Shown: positions 47,395 through 63,110, counted from the stretch's first letter. The stretch: 64,000 nucleotides of DNA from Aquilaria yunnanensis (GCA_039654915.1 CM077595.1:84485501-84549500); one strand, 5' to 3'. Notes: generated by a model from the sequence alone, not told the origin. Numbers and translations: made by a program.

Positions 47395-47553
47395 GTAAAG
47401 CCAAAAGCTTACGTGCGGAGCTCGCAAGCAGGAATCGAATGATCTTAGCTCCAGAAAACATTCTGCTGTAGTTTGTTTTTTGGTTTTTCTTGAATTTTCT
47501 TTTCCACTAAAAAAGAAAAAAAGAAAGAATGATCTTAGCTGCTGGTTTTGCAG
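47395..47553 (+). other. Putative leader intron of the arginase gene
   Basis: A good donor (ACAG then GTAAAG) at 47395 and an acceptor (TTTTGCAG) ending at 47553, two bases before the ATG, would remove a 159-base leader intron. A 14-bp repeat (gaatgatcttagct) lies at about 47437 and 47528. Confidence 0.4.
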
Positions 47554-47555
47554 AA

Positions 47556-50500
47556 ATGTCGGTGATGTTGAGGAGAGGAATTCACTATCTGCAGAAACTA
47601 AACGCTGATAATGTCCCAATCGAGTTGATTGAGAAGGGCCAGAACCGGGTCATCGATGCGTCGCTCACGCTTATTCGTGAGAGGGCAAAATTGAAGGTAT
47701 TAATTTTGTTGATGACGCCTTGAAACCTCTGCTCTACTATGTCCTTGTTTTTTTTTTTTTTTTTTTCCAATTCCAGTTCAACAGAACCTCAGAACGCGAA
47801 AAGGCGGATAAGAAATCGTGCGACTGCTTTTGTTGTAGTCGGGCTGATTCTTTCCCTTCTTAAAATACCAGTACTGTGAAGTTATTTGGGACATTTTCTT
47901 TCTTTCTTTTTTTTTTTTTTGTTTTGAATTCTAAGTTTGAAAAGAGTTTACGCTGTTATTTTACCAGGGTGAGCTTGTGCGTGCTTTAGGAGCTGCTAAG
48001 GCGGCGACGTCTCTGCTAGGAGTTCCTTTAGGCCATAACTCATCATTTCTTCAGGGGCCAGCTTTTGCGCCCCCTCGCATTAGGGAGGCAATCTGGTGTG
48101 GAAGCACCAACTCGAGCACCGAAGAAGGTATGGTATCTAAACAAGTCTTGGGAAGGCCCAACTGCTTGAAATCTCTGCCTGCTCAAAATCTTGTGATCAT
48201 CCAGTTGTGTATGTTTCTCGGTGTCTTGTTTTCCCTTGTTAGAGTGATGCTTCATTTTCTGGCTTTTTATGGTATATAACATTTTCTGGTATTAAATGTA
48301 CCTATTCCTCCAAATGACATTTCAGATCATTTTATGATTGACTAGACCGAGATATTTGCCTAATTCTTTCCATCATTTATGATAAATCCAGCTGAAATGC
48401 TTGTGGAACCTACTCTTTTTATGATTCAATGCTCAATTCATGGTATGAACTGTTGGTGGTTGCTTTTGCAGGGAAAGAACTAAATGATCCACGGGTGCTA
48501 ACTGATGTAGGAGATGTCCCCGTCCAGGAGATCCGTGATTGTGGTGTGGATGACGACCGACTTATGGATGTCATAAGTGAGTCTGTCAAGCTAGTAATGG
48601 AAGAGGTTTATTTCCTTCCTGTTAATCTGTCTCCCATATTTATTTATATTTTCCTGAGCTTCAGTTAGAATCACTTGGTGCAGGCATCTACAAGTTACAC
48701 ACACACGTGTGTGTGTGTGTGTTTGACTTTAGAAGAATTTCATCAAATGTAATGTCCTTCATTTCAGGATCCGTTGCGGCCTTTAGTTTTAGGCGGTGAC
48801 CACTCGATTTCTTATCCTGTGGTTAGAGCTGTCTCTGAGAAGCTTGGTGGACCTGTTGATGTTCTTCATCTAGATGCACACCCTGACATCTATCATGCAT
48901 TTGAAGGTAACAAATACTCGCATGCATCTTCTTTTGCCCGAATTATGGAGGGTGGTTATGCTAGACGGCTTCTACAGGTACTTTTTTCAGCGTCATTTAT
49001 GTACACACAAAAACCAGCTATTAATATCTTGTCACCGTTGAAATGAATTTCAAATTTCATATACCAGGTTGGCATCAGATCAATTACAAGTGAAGGGCGG
49101 CAGCAAGGCAAAAGGTTTGGAGTGGAGCAATATGAAATGCGAACATTTTCAAAGGACCGTCTGTTTTTGGAAAGCTTGGTACTTCTCTCCTTCTCCACCC
49201 CACTTGCTTCTCTTTAACATAAAGATAAGTAAAGAAATTCTCTAACCAGTATTTCACATAAACAAAAATGAAAATTGAGATACCTTGACCTCTCCCTTAC
49301 CAAACCTTCAAGCTCTCTCTCTTCACGTCTGATTATAGATCCTTATAGTGGATTTCAGTGTTAGGAATGCGTAAATAGGTTGAGTATTATAACGTTAAGG
49401 ATAGTTGGTATATACTTAACCAAAGGGAAATTTTCATTCTAATGCTCACCCCTTGAAGAAAGTGAGGCTCCCATTCAATCTGTGAGGAGAAGATGCCCAC
49501 AGATGATTCTAACTGATCTAGGTGCTGGCTAAGAGATGCTATAGGAAGTGAATTATCAAGTACTGAACATGTCACTCCTGTATGGAACATTCTGATGAAG
49601 TTACCTAGTTGGTTCTCTGGCGCACTTGGTTCTTGCTATACAGTATATAAATCAGAGTTGACGAATTGTATTATATGGGGACTACAGATGATTTAGAACT
49701 GTGGTGAAATCAAGTGATTTCCATGTTTGAACTTGGTTCAGAACTTCAGATAAACGTCTTGCTTTAGTTTACTCTGTTCAGAAATCCTGGGCATTGTCAT
49801 ATGTGAGGGTTTGTTTTCTTGCTAAAATGATGTGAGCTGCATCCTCAAGGTCAATTGATGTATTGTTGAAACGGATCTTCAACAGACAACAATAGTTTCT
49901 TTGACAGGTTTATGGTTTGCAGAACCAGCCTTGCCAAGGGATGCAGTATATGCATATGAAAACATGCATGCCCACTGAAGAGCATTTACAAAAATTCCTG
50001 TTGCGTTTTGCTTTCAATGCTTTTCAATTTGAACTGGTACTGAGCATGCAGTATGCTGCATCTCAAATGGCTAATGGATCATGTTTAGTCACTTCAAGAA
50101 GATAGATGTAGGATGTCGTGTATAGGTGTCATCAAGCTTTTGGATGATCAAGGAGAGAAGAATGTTCCAAGGAGAATACACCCCAAATATTTGATGCTGT
50201 AGAACCAAGTTTTGCTGCTATGATGGTTTTTTCATAAATGCATCTTTTGTGGGTGGGATTCTTGGGGTCTGAATCTATGTAACTTTGTCTTCGTATGTGA
50301 ATTATACACCATCAACCCCCCCCCCCCCCCCAAAAAAAAAAAAAGAAGAAGGATGCTTACCCTTTGAAATGGGCTCTTAAATACATGCTTTCGTCTTCAA
50401 CAGAAACTCGGTGAAGGAGTGAAGGGTGTGTACATCTCATTAGATGTGGACTGTCTCGATCCTGCATTTGCTCCTGGTGTATCTCACATCGAACCAGGCG

Positions 50501-50664
50501 GTCTTACATTCCGTGATGTTCTCAACATTCTCCACAACCTCCAGGGGGATGTTGTTGCTGCAGATGTGGTTGAGTTCAACCCTCAGCGCGACACTGTCGA
50601 TGGGATGACTGCAATGGTTGCTGCTAAGCTGGTAAGAGAACTTACCGCAAAGATATCAAAATGA
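47556..50664 (+). CDS. ARGAH: Arginase, mitochondrial (plant agmatinase-like arginase)
   Basis: Six exons, 47556-47696, 47968-48127, 48472-48605, 48768-48977, 49068-49178 and 50404-50664, all GT-AG and in phase, give 338 residues, close to Arabidopsis ARGAH1/2. The enzyme hydrolyses arginine to ornithine and urea in mitochondria, releasing stored nitrogen and feeding polyamine and proline synthesis. The first 25 or so residues (MSVMLRRGIHYLQKLN) are basic and amphipathic, a mitochondrial presequence. The manganese ligands are present: H157 in GGDHS, D181/H183/D185 in DAHPD, D266/D268 in DVDCLD. The block FNPQRDTVDGMTAMVAAKLV closes the domain. An ATG 26 bases upstream is in the likely leader intron. 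Nothing is broken. Confidence 0.96.
48693..48723. repeat. (AC)n/(GT)n microsatellite in arginase intron 3
   Basis: Alternating acacac then gtgtgt, itself able to fold back; a possible length marker. Confidence 0.8.
50316..50344. repeat. C16-A13 homopolymer junction in arginase intron 5
   Basis: Sixteen C directly followed by thirteen A, about 60 bp before the acceptor of the last exon. Length may be polymorphic or uncertain in the assembly. Confidence 0.8.
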
Positions 50665-53005
50665 AAATCTTGTGACTCCATCAGAATTGTGGGCACATGA
50701 TTGTTTTGTTCCCCGTGCTTTGTCAATTTGTCCAATGATCCAAGCATTCTCGAGATAATGCTGTACTATCTGTAGCTTGTTCAATAAAAACATCCAATAT
50801 CTGCTGCATCTTAAAATTTTATTTTCTTTTCTACATGTGCGCTAGGCCAAATAGTAAGTAGAAGTATGAAACTTAAAACCAGCTGCAACAACCTCTCAAA
50901 GTAGATTTTCAAAACCTACTTTTTACTCCTAATTTTTTGAGAAAAATACTTTTTTGTTTTTATTACAAGAGAATATTGATAATTTAAATTGCTCAGTAAT
51001 TATTAAAAAATTTTAAGGCCGCTTATATTTATCATGCATACAGTAAAGACCAGAAGCGACAGAATTTGAAGTTGCTTTTGGTTGCTAACTTCCTGGACTT
51101 GTAGAAATCAGAAACATTTATCAGGTGCAAGATTACTTAACACCTAACTTGTTTTTGACCCACTTTGTGCAACTAATATATGTTTTTCTCACTTTCACCT
51201 ACCGGCTAATTAGCCATCAATTTTCTGTCGTTTTCTGTTATTCCTTAATTATGTGATAGAGCAGAGCATCATCGCATCCATGGCACTAATAATCCGCTTA
51301 AACATGCATGTCTTATGTAACCTACCTTTTTTTTTCACCAGATCGAGTATAAATGGCTTGTATCCAAAGTTACGATTATTCATCGCAACTCAACAACAAC
51401 TGGACACAAATGAATCTTTGAGGGGTGTTTTTGTGTGTGTTTGTGTACTTGTAATGAAGTTAAATCCAAGTAAGAATTTATAGCTTAATTGTAGATAGTT
51501 TTGTGCGTGCAAATATATACCCTTAAACCAATTAATGGCAACTATATAAGAAAAATCTATTGAAACACAAAGTCTTTGGCCTAATTTTTTTTGTTTTGGA
51601 ATGAAAAACTTGTTCTTTTTCTTTTAAAAAATCCTAATTTTTTTGTTCTCATAATAAAAGGGAAAGTTAAAAAGGAAAGAGAGACAATTGCAATTACAAA
51701 AAATAAAATAAAATAAAAATAAATCCCAATTAGAAGTATGGGAATCATAGAAACTTTACCTTTTACTATAATGATGTAGGTAAATGAGTGTCAAAGATGA
51801 AAATTAGGGTAAGTCTAATGTGAACCATACCTTTTATGTTTTTATATATTTGTACTTCAATACTATCTTTTATAGCATAAAATAAGTTTGAACACATTAA
51901 ATTCCGCTTCTATATGAAATTAGAGATATGTACAAATCAGATATCAAATATTCATAAACTTGATATACAAAAAAAATAAAGAATCTGTAACAATAATGTG
52001 TAACATGTGTTCAAATAAAATGACATATGCCAATGATGATGCCAAATTGTCCGCACAATTTCTTCCCACCTTTCTCTGTCTTAGATTTGCTACACGTCAT
52101 CCGTTCATCTGGTGGTCGCGGGTGCCATCCTGTTGTGAACCAACTTGCTACCCTATCACCACCATCATAAATCAAAGATAGGAGGTGAAGAGGTTGAATT
52201 GTCATGATTTGCAAGATAGGACATGCTTGAAATTTTTTATTTTTGATAAGGATATAAGGGTAATTATTGATAAATGACATACATAGAGATAAAGTATAAA
52301 ACATATAAAATAATGTCTGAAAATTGGAGTACTTATGCTATCAGAAGATTCTTGTCAGATTCATTTTAAGTCTATTGAAATATCCAAGATGTAAAGTTTG
52401 AGAGGTTTTTTTTTTTTCCCTTTTTGGTGGTTAAAAGATTGAATCATACTTGAGATTAGGCAAGTTAAGGGCTTGAATCGCACTTTGCATTCTCATTTAT
52501 ACTTTCATGTCGTTGGGAAATTTCCTTTTTTTCCCATTGCCAGACACAGAATAACTATTGAATAGATTATCTTATATATTTTATTTTGTACTCAAAAGTA
52601 TTTACAGGTAGAATATTAGAGAGGATTTAAAAAATTAGGCATTAAAGTGTCTTCATATCACACTTGACATAAGAATAGTTTCTATTACAATTCAAGCTGA
52701 AAATGAACGGTTACAAACTACGGTGCTATTGTGAATATACGTGCAATTAGGTATAAAGGATGGTTTTCCTAACTTACCCTTAACCCTAAATCACAGCCCT
52801 ATTTGGCGTAAATGTCAACAATTAGTATTAGAGTTTTGAAAAAAAACTATTTAAAGAGAGCTTTTAGCTTTTAACTTTAATGTTTTCATCTCAACCAATA
52901 AATAAATTATCCAAAATTTTAATATTAATGACAAAAGCTGTTCTCAATGCACATTTGGTTTTCTCCAAACTGTCAATCTCAATAATCTCTTCGATCACAG
53001 GCGAC
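50665..53005. other. 3' flank of arginase and AT-rich intergenic DNA
   Basis: An AATAAA signal near 50782 fits the arginase poly(A) site. Beyond it no gene or element with matching ends was recognised. Confidence 0.5.
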
Positions 53006-53024
53006 AGTCACTACTAAAATTCTC

Positions 53025-53312
53025 CAGTTTACCAACTGCTGCACGTTGGTAAATTGAATTTACCAACGCGGAGCAGTTAGTAAACGCAAGTTGGTATTTG
53101 ATTCGTTGGAAATTTTTTTACCAACGCGCAAGTAATGACACGTTGGTAAATTCCAACGCGTACACGTTGGTAAGATTCACGTTGGTAATTACCAACGTTC
53201 AGGAACCGGGCTTGGTTTCCAATGCGTAGTTGTAGTTACCAACTGCGGTGACAGTTGGTAATTACCAACTGCCATGATAGTTGGTAGGGGACCGCGTTGG
53301 TAATTACCAACT
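53025..53312. repeat. Left subterminal palindromic repeats of the CACTA element
   Basis: About eight or more copies of a TACCAAC(G/T) motif and its inverse CGTTGGTA, often as pairs separated by 6-10 bases. In this superfamily such subterminal motifs are bound by the TNPA-type protein and are needed for excision. Confidence 0.75.
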
Positions 53313-53639
53313 TACATGGTTTCGGTGTACTCGTATTTTGACCAGTTTGAAACAAGTTCGAAATTAACATACCAATTCCAAAGCTTCCCCCAGCCTTGCT
53401 CAGCAATAAAGATTACACAGATATGCAAACATAATTTCCATAAAATATTCTCAAATACACTATAATTAAAACAAGAACATATATGTCTGGAAGAAACCAT
53501 ACAACATTCAACGAATTACACATTTCAGTAATTTCAACTGAGTCTTAATTAGGTCTAACAATTATTATGTAAGTCTGATAACACAAGAAATTTGGAAATG
53601 ATTTACCTGTTGATGACGACCATCACGGAGTCCCGACTA

Positions 53640-55234
53640 TCTCCTCATCCTCCGAGTCCGAGTCATCAGGATACTGTGGAACTGGTTGAGCCGACGGGTA
53701 CGGAAGGTTTAGCGAACGACAAATAATCTCCAACTGAGCCCGGTTCGCCTCCAATGCGGCTCTATTCGCCTTCATCTCTACTCTCTATCTCTTCTTAATT
53801 CTCTCGAGCTTCCTCTCGTACTCGGCATCCCTTCGCGCATTCTCCTCCGCCATCATCTTCTGTACTTGTTCGTTGAATTGCGGTGTCTGTGTGATGTCAA
53901 TAGGTGGGATGGCACCTGGCTGTCGGTGTCCCGATATGACACACTGCTCAGATCCTAATCCAAAAACATGCCCTCTCCTTCTACTGCCAGATGCAGTACT
54001 AATGATTGCTAATTCATCAATTGGCTCTAATCCATCCTCTTGTTGTGTTTGCTCCTCAATCTCTGGACTGATATGAGTCTACAGAAATATAATAAAATAC
54101 ATTTGAGCCAGACATTATTAGTAAAACATGGTAAGTATCTTAAGAATAGTTAAGAACAAAAAGTTATAATACTTACAGCAACTTCTTCACAGCGCTTACT
54201 AACATATTTCTCATTCTTCATTTTATGTGTTGCTTGAAGGACTTTAAACAAGCCAGGGTCCTTCTTCTCTGGACCTCTCTCTCTCTAATTCAATGAAACG
54301 TAAGATTAATATGCAATTTAAGTTCATTATTCTCTTAAATGTAAAATGAAAGAACATTTATAAGATACATACCATTTGCTCTCGATGTGCAGACATCGAG
54401 ATAGATCCCCTTGCATATGTCGCGCTGCAAGAGCCAGACTGTGAATCCTCGTCAGTCACTGTTCCTCACATTGTCTTGAATCTAGCGGACTTCTGAATGA
54501 ACTCTAGACTGGCCCAATATGCCTCCATTTCTGCATATGTAGCATCTGATATAAAGTTTGCCTTTGCTCGACGTTTAACAGGATCCTTCACACGTTGGAT
54601 TTCTGACATCATACTTCTGTAATGCTGTGCTCCCAAGATATTCCACACCCGATACACCTCATTATGGTGTATCGGATCCCACTCACAGCTCCTATGTACC
54701 GGTTAATATGTGTAAACTATTAGCATGAAAAAAGCAAGTAGTTGTTTTGACATTAATACATAATTATCATACTAATATACGTGTTATACCTAAAAAACAC
54801 ACCACTACTGCTGAAGGTCTGATGCAGAGACGGAGGACCAATCAGAATAGGGTTTGAAATGTATGGTGAAACATGGTGTCACCAACCGTGTCGCTACAGC
54901 TGAAATGAATCTGCAAAGTTCAAATAATTACTTAGTTACTTCTTGATGATTCACAGTAATGTAAGTAATATTAGTATTTTTATAACGTTTGTAGGATATT
55001 AAGCACTTACGTGTTACCATGTGGGGATATCCTCATCCGCGCTCGGGCTGGTGTCTGTGACATCGATGATGGTATGTCATCAATATGTATATCATCATCT
55101 GAGGGATGAGTCGTCACTATCGGGTGCCTAACACGGCGCGCACCAGATCCATGTCCAGATGTCGTGCATCGACCGTCGTCAGATTGGTACTCATGTGAGT
55201 GGACGTGTGTCGCTGACACTATTGTGTCCTGCAT
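53640..55234 (-). pseudogene. CACTA second gene, Ptta/En/Spm (Transposase_24) type, decayed
   Basis: Exon-like pieces on the minus strand carry the family pattern. These are an N-terminal low-complexity region (55007-55234), VYRVWNILGAQHYRSMM and VKDPVKRRAKANFIS (54466-54690), then CSATYARGSISMSAHREQM, and LFKVLQATHKMKNEKYVSKR (about 54180-54290). A charged coiled coil at 53640-53870 is broken by an in-frame TAG. The protein would act as the subterminal-repeat binder in transposition. Exon borders are not fully resolved. Confidence 0.65.
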
Positions 55235-55501
55235 CTACGCCGACATCTTCTTGTGCCCGAGATGAAGAACCCATCCTCTGTCGAGCATTAAGTATTGGCT
55301 CCATGACCTCCTTAAACTGCGCAAATGGACCTTTCCCAGGTCAGCGCTTATAGGTGTTATCCCATTTATGCGGCATCTGCATTTATTATTATCTAAGTAA
55401 GAAAAGTAAACATACATATGTTTACTGACATATATTATGGAGTATTAGGGGAACATAAATTTACCAAATATGTTCTAAACATTACAAATGACTCCTGATC
55501 A

Positions 55502-58500
55502 TTACACATGGTAACCATTACATTCATTCATTCGACCTAGTGCTTCCATTCTCGTCAAACTCCTCATTTTCTTTCGTGTCACTCTCATCGGATTAAAGTC
55601 CTCCTCATTATCTGTATCGTTATTAGATCCCCCCTCGTCAAGTACATCTTCTTCAATATCATCACCGACACCCGGGTCAGCTAACTCCTCAACTGAGTCA
55701 TCTTCAATTCTTTGACAACTCATGGATCCATTGTCTTGATAAACGTTATCCTTGTCAACAATTGCTCCCTGGATTATCCATCTAGGTTTTATCTTCATAA
55801 CAGCTGACCACCCATTTTTGTCACGTGACTTTGTCGGATATGATGTGTAGTAAACTTGGTCAGCCTGTGATGCTAGAATGAAAGGATCAAACTTCTGATA
55901 TCTGCGGCTATCCCGGATCTCAACTAACCCAAACAGTTTATGCATTCGAGTTCCATGTTCAGGTGTTGGGTCAAACCAGTTGCACCTAAACAAGACAATA
56001 TTCTTATGTGGATATCCAGGATATTCGAGTTGAATGACTTCTTCTAATATACCATAAAAATCACATTCAACTTCGCTTGAACCGGTGCTTCGTATGCAGA
56101 CTCCACTATTAAATGTTGATTTGTCCTTGCCCCATTCACTTATGTGAAACTTGTACCCATTTGTGAAATAAACCGGCCATGTCTCTACCCGACGTGAGGG
56201 TCCACATGCAACATCCCACAAGATGTTATTGACAATATTGTTACCTAGGTCATCAACCTATGTAAAACATTTTCATTTTAGGACAATATATCTGGAAGTT
56301 TATAACTTAATATATTGCAATACATAGTGACTAAAAGCATACGTACATAGTGTCGGAGCCAGCTGGAGAAATTATTTTCAATGTGTATGTTCATCTCAGA
56401 CATGGTTATATCGGGAGCAATTTCCCTTACCATGTCCACAAAAAATACTGTGAGCAAATACAGAAATGATTAAAATATGTTAGTTTCATCAGATGATTAG
56501 TCTTGAACTTCAAAATAATCAAAGTACTGGATGATCATGAACGATGACTTACTTTAGATATGGTCTGATCTCAGCACAGTTTAGAAGAACGTATGTGGTT
56601 GCAAGTCTGAGTTCATCGTTCGTGAGGAATCTATATCTATATGCACCATATGGACGTCCCGGAAATGTGAATATGGACCACAACTCACCATTACATGGGA
56701 CAGGACCACCATCATCATTTCACGGTACTCGGTTCATCATGGAGGGAACATGGGATTCAAAGTAATGAGAGCAAAAGATGGAAGTCTCCTCTATAAGGTA
56801 TGCTTCACATATCAATCCCTCAACATGAGCAGTATTAGAAACCTTCATTTTTAGGTCATGCATGCACCGTTCAAATTTATACATCCATTGGTACTGAACA
56901 GGTCCTCAAACCCTTGCTTCATATGGCAAGTGAACTGGGAGATGCTCCATGACATCAAAAAACCCGAAAGGAAAAATTCTCTCAAGCTTACAAACTATAA
57001 TTGGAATATTGGCCTCCAACGCCAACAAGTGAGACTCATGCAGCTCTGGAGAGCACAAGTCTCTAAAGAATAGGCTTATCTCCGTTAATGGCTACCATAT
57101 ATTCTCAAGAAGCGCTTCAAGGGCAATGGGGAGAAGCTTTTGCATCATAACATGACAATCATGACTCTTCATGCCATACATAATGCAACCAGAGGTATCA
57201 GCACATCTCCCAAGATTTGAGGCATATCCATCAGGGAGTCGTAAAGATTTTACCCAAGCGATCACATCTTGCCTTTGGTTAACATCAAATGTGAACCTCG
57301 CCTTTGGTTTGAATGAACGACCATCATCAAGTGGAACTATGTTTAACTCTGGCTGATGACAATAAATTTTGAGGTCCTTCCGTGCTTTAACATTATCTTT
57401 TGTTTTGTTCTTAACATCCATCACAGTATTCCATATATTCTCAAACACGTTCTTCTTAATATGCATGACATCAAGATTATGTCGGATTAAGTTCGTGGCC
57501 CAATATGGTAACTCCAAAAAAATGCTTTGCTTTGTCTAATTATGTGATTTCCCATAATCGCACGGGCGATGTTGTGGACCATCGTTAGCAATTGATAGAA
57601 TCTAGGAGATTCTTTCAAATATAGCATCACCTGATAATCAATCGGGAGGCAATGACTTCTCTGATTTCCCCTTTTTAAAATGAGTACAATTTCTTCTATA
57701 TGGGTGGTTCCGGCCAAGAAATTGCCGGTGACCGTCGAAAAATGAAAATTTTCCTCCATACTTAAGTTAGAATGTCTTACTTTCGCCCATACAAATGGGG
57801 CAAGACAATCACCAATGTGTCATCTATCCTGAAAGCATGCCAAAAGCCGGAAAGTCATTTATGGTCCACATTAATGCTGCTCGCAGAATAAAATTTTCTT
57901 TCAATGACACATCCCATGTTTCAACGCCATCAAACCACAAATGTCATAGCTCTTCTATTAGAGGTTGTAGATAAACATCAATCTTATGATTTGGGCTACG
58001 TGGACCTGGAATCAACAACGAAATGAACATATAGGGTTTTTTCATGCACATCCAATGGGGCAAATTATACGGAGTAACGATAATGGGCCAACAAGAGTAT
58101 TGTTTTCCAGAGGGTCCAAAAGGGGTAAATCCATCGGCACACAATCCCAATCGGATATTTCGTGCTTCCAAAGCAAACCATGGGTAGGTCCGATCAAAAT
58201 GTTTCCAAGTTTCACCATCTGATGGATGTTTTATAACACCTGGGATTTGTTTTTGCTCCTTATGCCACCTCATCTGCTCTACTGTTGACATTGACGCAAA
58301 CAAGCGTTGAAACCGAGGGTTTAGTGGTAAGTAATGCATGATTTTTCTAGGTCAATCTTTACCTCCACCACCTTTTTTTTGCTTATATCTCTCACTTCCA
58401 CAGTACATACAAACACGAAGATTACTTTCATCTTTCCAGAACAACATGCAATCATTAACACAGACATCAATCTTCTGGTGAGACAGGCCCAACTGGGAAA

Positions 58501-59134
58501 CTAATTTCTTCGTTTCAAACCAATTTGATGACATCTTACTATCTGTAGGTTGAGTCTCTTTCATCAGTTGGGCAATGTCATTAAAACATGCTCGTGACAT
58601 GTGATACTTAGACTTAAGGTTAAGAAGACGGACAGCAGCAGATAACTCAGAATGATTTTCGCACCCATCCCATAGAGGGGTTGATGCTGAATTCAATAGA
58701 TTAAAAAAAATTTGTGCACTTTCATTCGGCTGCGCAACATTGTCTTCCAGAAATTGTGACAAATTAGGCCCAGCAGCATCTAATACCATCCTTTCGTATG
58801 GATTCGTCGAACACCCCTAGTCAAACTGATCAAAGCCACAGACACCCGGGTCTGTATCTGATGCTACATTAAATGGCTCTCCATGAGCCGTCCAATTCAA
58901 GTAAAAAGGCTTAAACCCCCATTTGTACAGATGAACTCTAACTTCGTCACACTGTTTAAATCACAAATTCTTACACTTCCGACAAGGACAGCGAATGCAT
59001 AACCCGCTTATGGTTTCAGGATGAGAGACAGCAAATGATATAAATTCATCAACCCCATCTTCCCACACTTGTGTGTACCCCGTGCGGCCAGGCAAGAAAC
59101 AGTTACTGTACATCCAACTATGGCCCGACTCCAT
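55502..59134 (-). pseudogene. CACTA TNP2-type transposase, decayed
   Basis: Domains lie in family order on the minus strand. They are Transpos_assoc from MESGHSWMYSNCFLPGR at 59134 (CIRCPCRKCKN cysteines), then the Transposase_21 core across 57092-58789 (LWDGCENHSELSAAVRLLNLK, NDCMLFWKDE, ARNIRLGLCADGF). DUF4218 follows at about 56540-57090, and DUF4216 at 55502-56221 (FNSGVCIRSTGSSEVECDFYG). Stops interrupt it: TGA at 58961-58963, TAG at 58817-58819, another at 58352-58354 and more downstream. The enzyme would cut the CACTA ends. This copy cannot make it. Confidence 0.8.
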
Positions 59135-59259
59135 TACAAACTAAATCTGTTCCTATTTGTATAAAAAAGTCATGTTGTCATCAAAGAACACAATCACGAA
59201 ACTATTAATAATTAAGCGTACCCTTCCTAGATATGCATGCATGCATATAAACACATTAC

Positions 59260-60818
59260 TAATAACAGTATTATTATGGGTATTATTATTAGTCAAATTT
59301 AAGTACTATGGGTATTATCGTACTTGGTTCTATAATTATTGTAATTATTATGTATAATTACAATTTGAATTTTTTTAAGTATTGTCAAAGTTATTATTAT
59401 TTATATAATAATAATAATTATTATTTATATAATAATAATAATAATAATAATTATTATTACTATTATTATTATGACTGTGGCATGCGTATAAGTATAATGA
59501 TTATGATATAATAATTATTATAATATGCATAATGAGTAGCAGTATTATTATGGGTATTATTATTACTCAAATTTAAGTACTATGGGTATTATTGAACTAT
59601 ACATAATAATTAATTTAATTATTATGTATTATTACTATATGTCTATTTTTAAGTATTATAAATATTATTCTTATATAATTCAAATAATTATTATTATTAC
59701 TATTATTATTATGACCGTCCCATGCATATAAGTATAATTATTATGATGTAATAATAATAATTACATACATTATTACTATCAGTATTAGTATGATGTAAGT
59801 AATATTACTCAAATTTAAGTACTATGGGTATTATTGTACTTTGTTTTATAATTAATTTAATTATTATGTATTATTACTATATGTCTATTTTTAAGTATTA
59901 TAAATATTATTCTTATATAATTCAAATAATTATTATTATTACTATTATTATTATGACTGTCTCATGCATATAAGTATAATTATTATGATGTAATAATAAT
60001 AATTACATACATTATTACTATCAGTATTAGTATGACGTAAGTAATATTACTCAAATTTAAGTACTATGGGTATTATTGTACTTTGTTTTATAATTAATTT
60101 AATTATTATGTATTAGTACTATTTGTATTTCTTTAAGTAATATAAATATTATTCTTATATAATAATAAAAATAATAATAATTATTATTATTATTATGACA
60201 GTCCCATGCATATAAGTATAATTATTATGCTGTAATAATAATAATAATTTATTAAATACATTATTTTTATCATTATTATTATGGGTATTATTATTACTGA
60301 AATTTAATTACTATGGGTATTATTGTACATGCTTCAATAATTATTTTAATTATTATGTATAATTAGTATTTATAATTTTTTAAGTTTGATTAATAATAAT
60401 ATTGTTATTATAATAATTATTATACTTATTATTATTATAATTATTATTACAATAATATTATTACTAATATTATTGTTACAACTGTGCCATGCTTATAAGT
60501 AAAATTATTATGATGTTCCATGCATATAAGTAAAATTAGTTTTAGTATGATTTTTATTATAATCATCATCAATAAAATTATTGTTACTATTATTATTATT
60601 ATTCTTCATATTATTGTTATTATTAAACGTATTATTACATTATTATTATTAACATTCTTATTGTTCTTAGTATTAACGTTATAACATTGAACATATCATA
60701 CTTAATTAATATTACTTAGGTTTATTACTATTATTTTATAAGTTCCTACTACTCCTCTCATACACATATTAATTAATTATGATTATTACTCTTATTATTT
60801 TGATATTATTGGTACATC

Positions 60819-60852
<34 letters not shown>

Positions 60853-60880
60853 ACCATGACATAATATAACCATTTACACT
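59260..60880. repeat. (ATT)n-rich array with a 241-bp higher-order unit
   Basis: AT trinucleotide tracts are punctuated by a conserved phrase (gac.gt.ccatgcatataagta) at 59473, 59713, 59955, 60197 and a weaker copy at 60480, so the true unit is about 241 bp. It lies between a possible 68-nt leader exon and the TNP2 start, i.e. in a probable leader intron. Confidence 0.85.
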
Positions 60881-61209
60881 AAATCACTCCAACTAAACCA
60901 TAACTAAACCTATTAGCATCAAATTATACAAATAATCATTCCATAAAATAATCTATATCATAGACTAAAAATATCAACCTTTAACATAATTAAATACAAC
61001 GCACAAACAAATTACAAATTCACTCTAATCCATCACAAAAAATATCCACAGATAACAAATAATTAACATAAATTGCATATTCAAATACCAACAACTATGA
61101 TCAAATCATAGTGACAACACATAAGTTTTATTATCAATATTAATAAATAAAAACAATTTCCCTTCAGAAATCCCGTTTTCATTTCAGAAGAAAAAAAAAT
61201 GAAACTTAC

Positions 61210-61277
61210 CTCGAACGACTTCGAACGGAGAGGAAAAACAATGGATACGTCTTCAAGCTCACAGATGCAGGGAGGAA
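61210..61277 (-). other. Possible leader exon of the TNP2 gene
   Basis: On the minus strand, an acceptor (CCTTTTTTTCAG) and a perfect donor (GAG then GTAAGT) frame 68 bases of normal composition between the two AT arrays. Confidence 0.4.
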
Positions 61278-61384
61278 CTGAAAAAAAGGGGGGGGGGGGA
61301 ACTTAATATCCTGATAATATAATAAATTTTTGAAAATGAAAAACAAGCGTTAATCTACACGCGTATTTAAAAAAAAACCTTAAA

Positions 61385-62760
<1,376 letters not shown>

Positions 62761-63110
62761 CAACACTAAATCACTAAAACTAAAGCTTAAGTCAACTAAT
62801 TACGATCTAAAGAATATAGGAATAATAAATTAAATAAACCATCTATATGGAAATTGACAATACCTATCTTCAATATAATAAAATACCATAAATATATTTC
62901 ATCTTCACATTTTCCATCACTAAAATTACCCATAAATAAAAAATAAATAACACAACATAAATGCGAAAAACCCAACTAAAATAACAAGAGCAATGTAGAA
63001 CCACAGTAATAATACTTAATTTTTTAATTACAACATAAATAATAAAATACAATTTTGTCCGTCAAAATTAAAAAAAAAATCAGATTTCACAAAAAAAATT
63101 GTAAACGTAC

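Noticed and set aside
49179..50403. An extra arginase exon in the 1.2-kb fifth intron
   Set aside because: Exons 5 and 6 join in phase and match the family without a gap, so no exon is missing.
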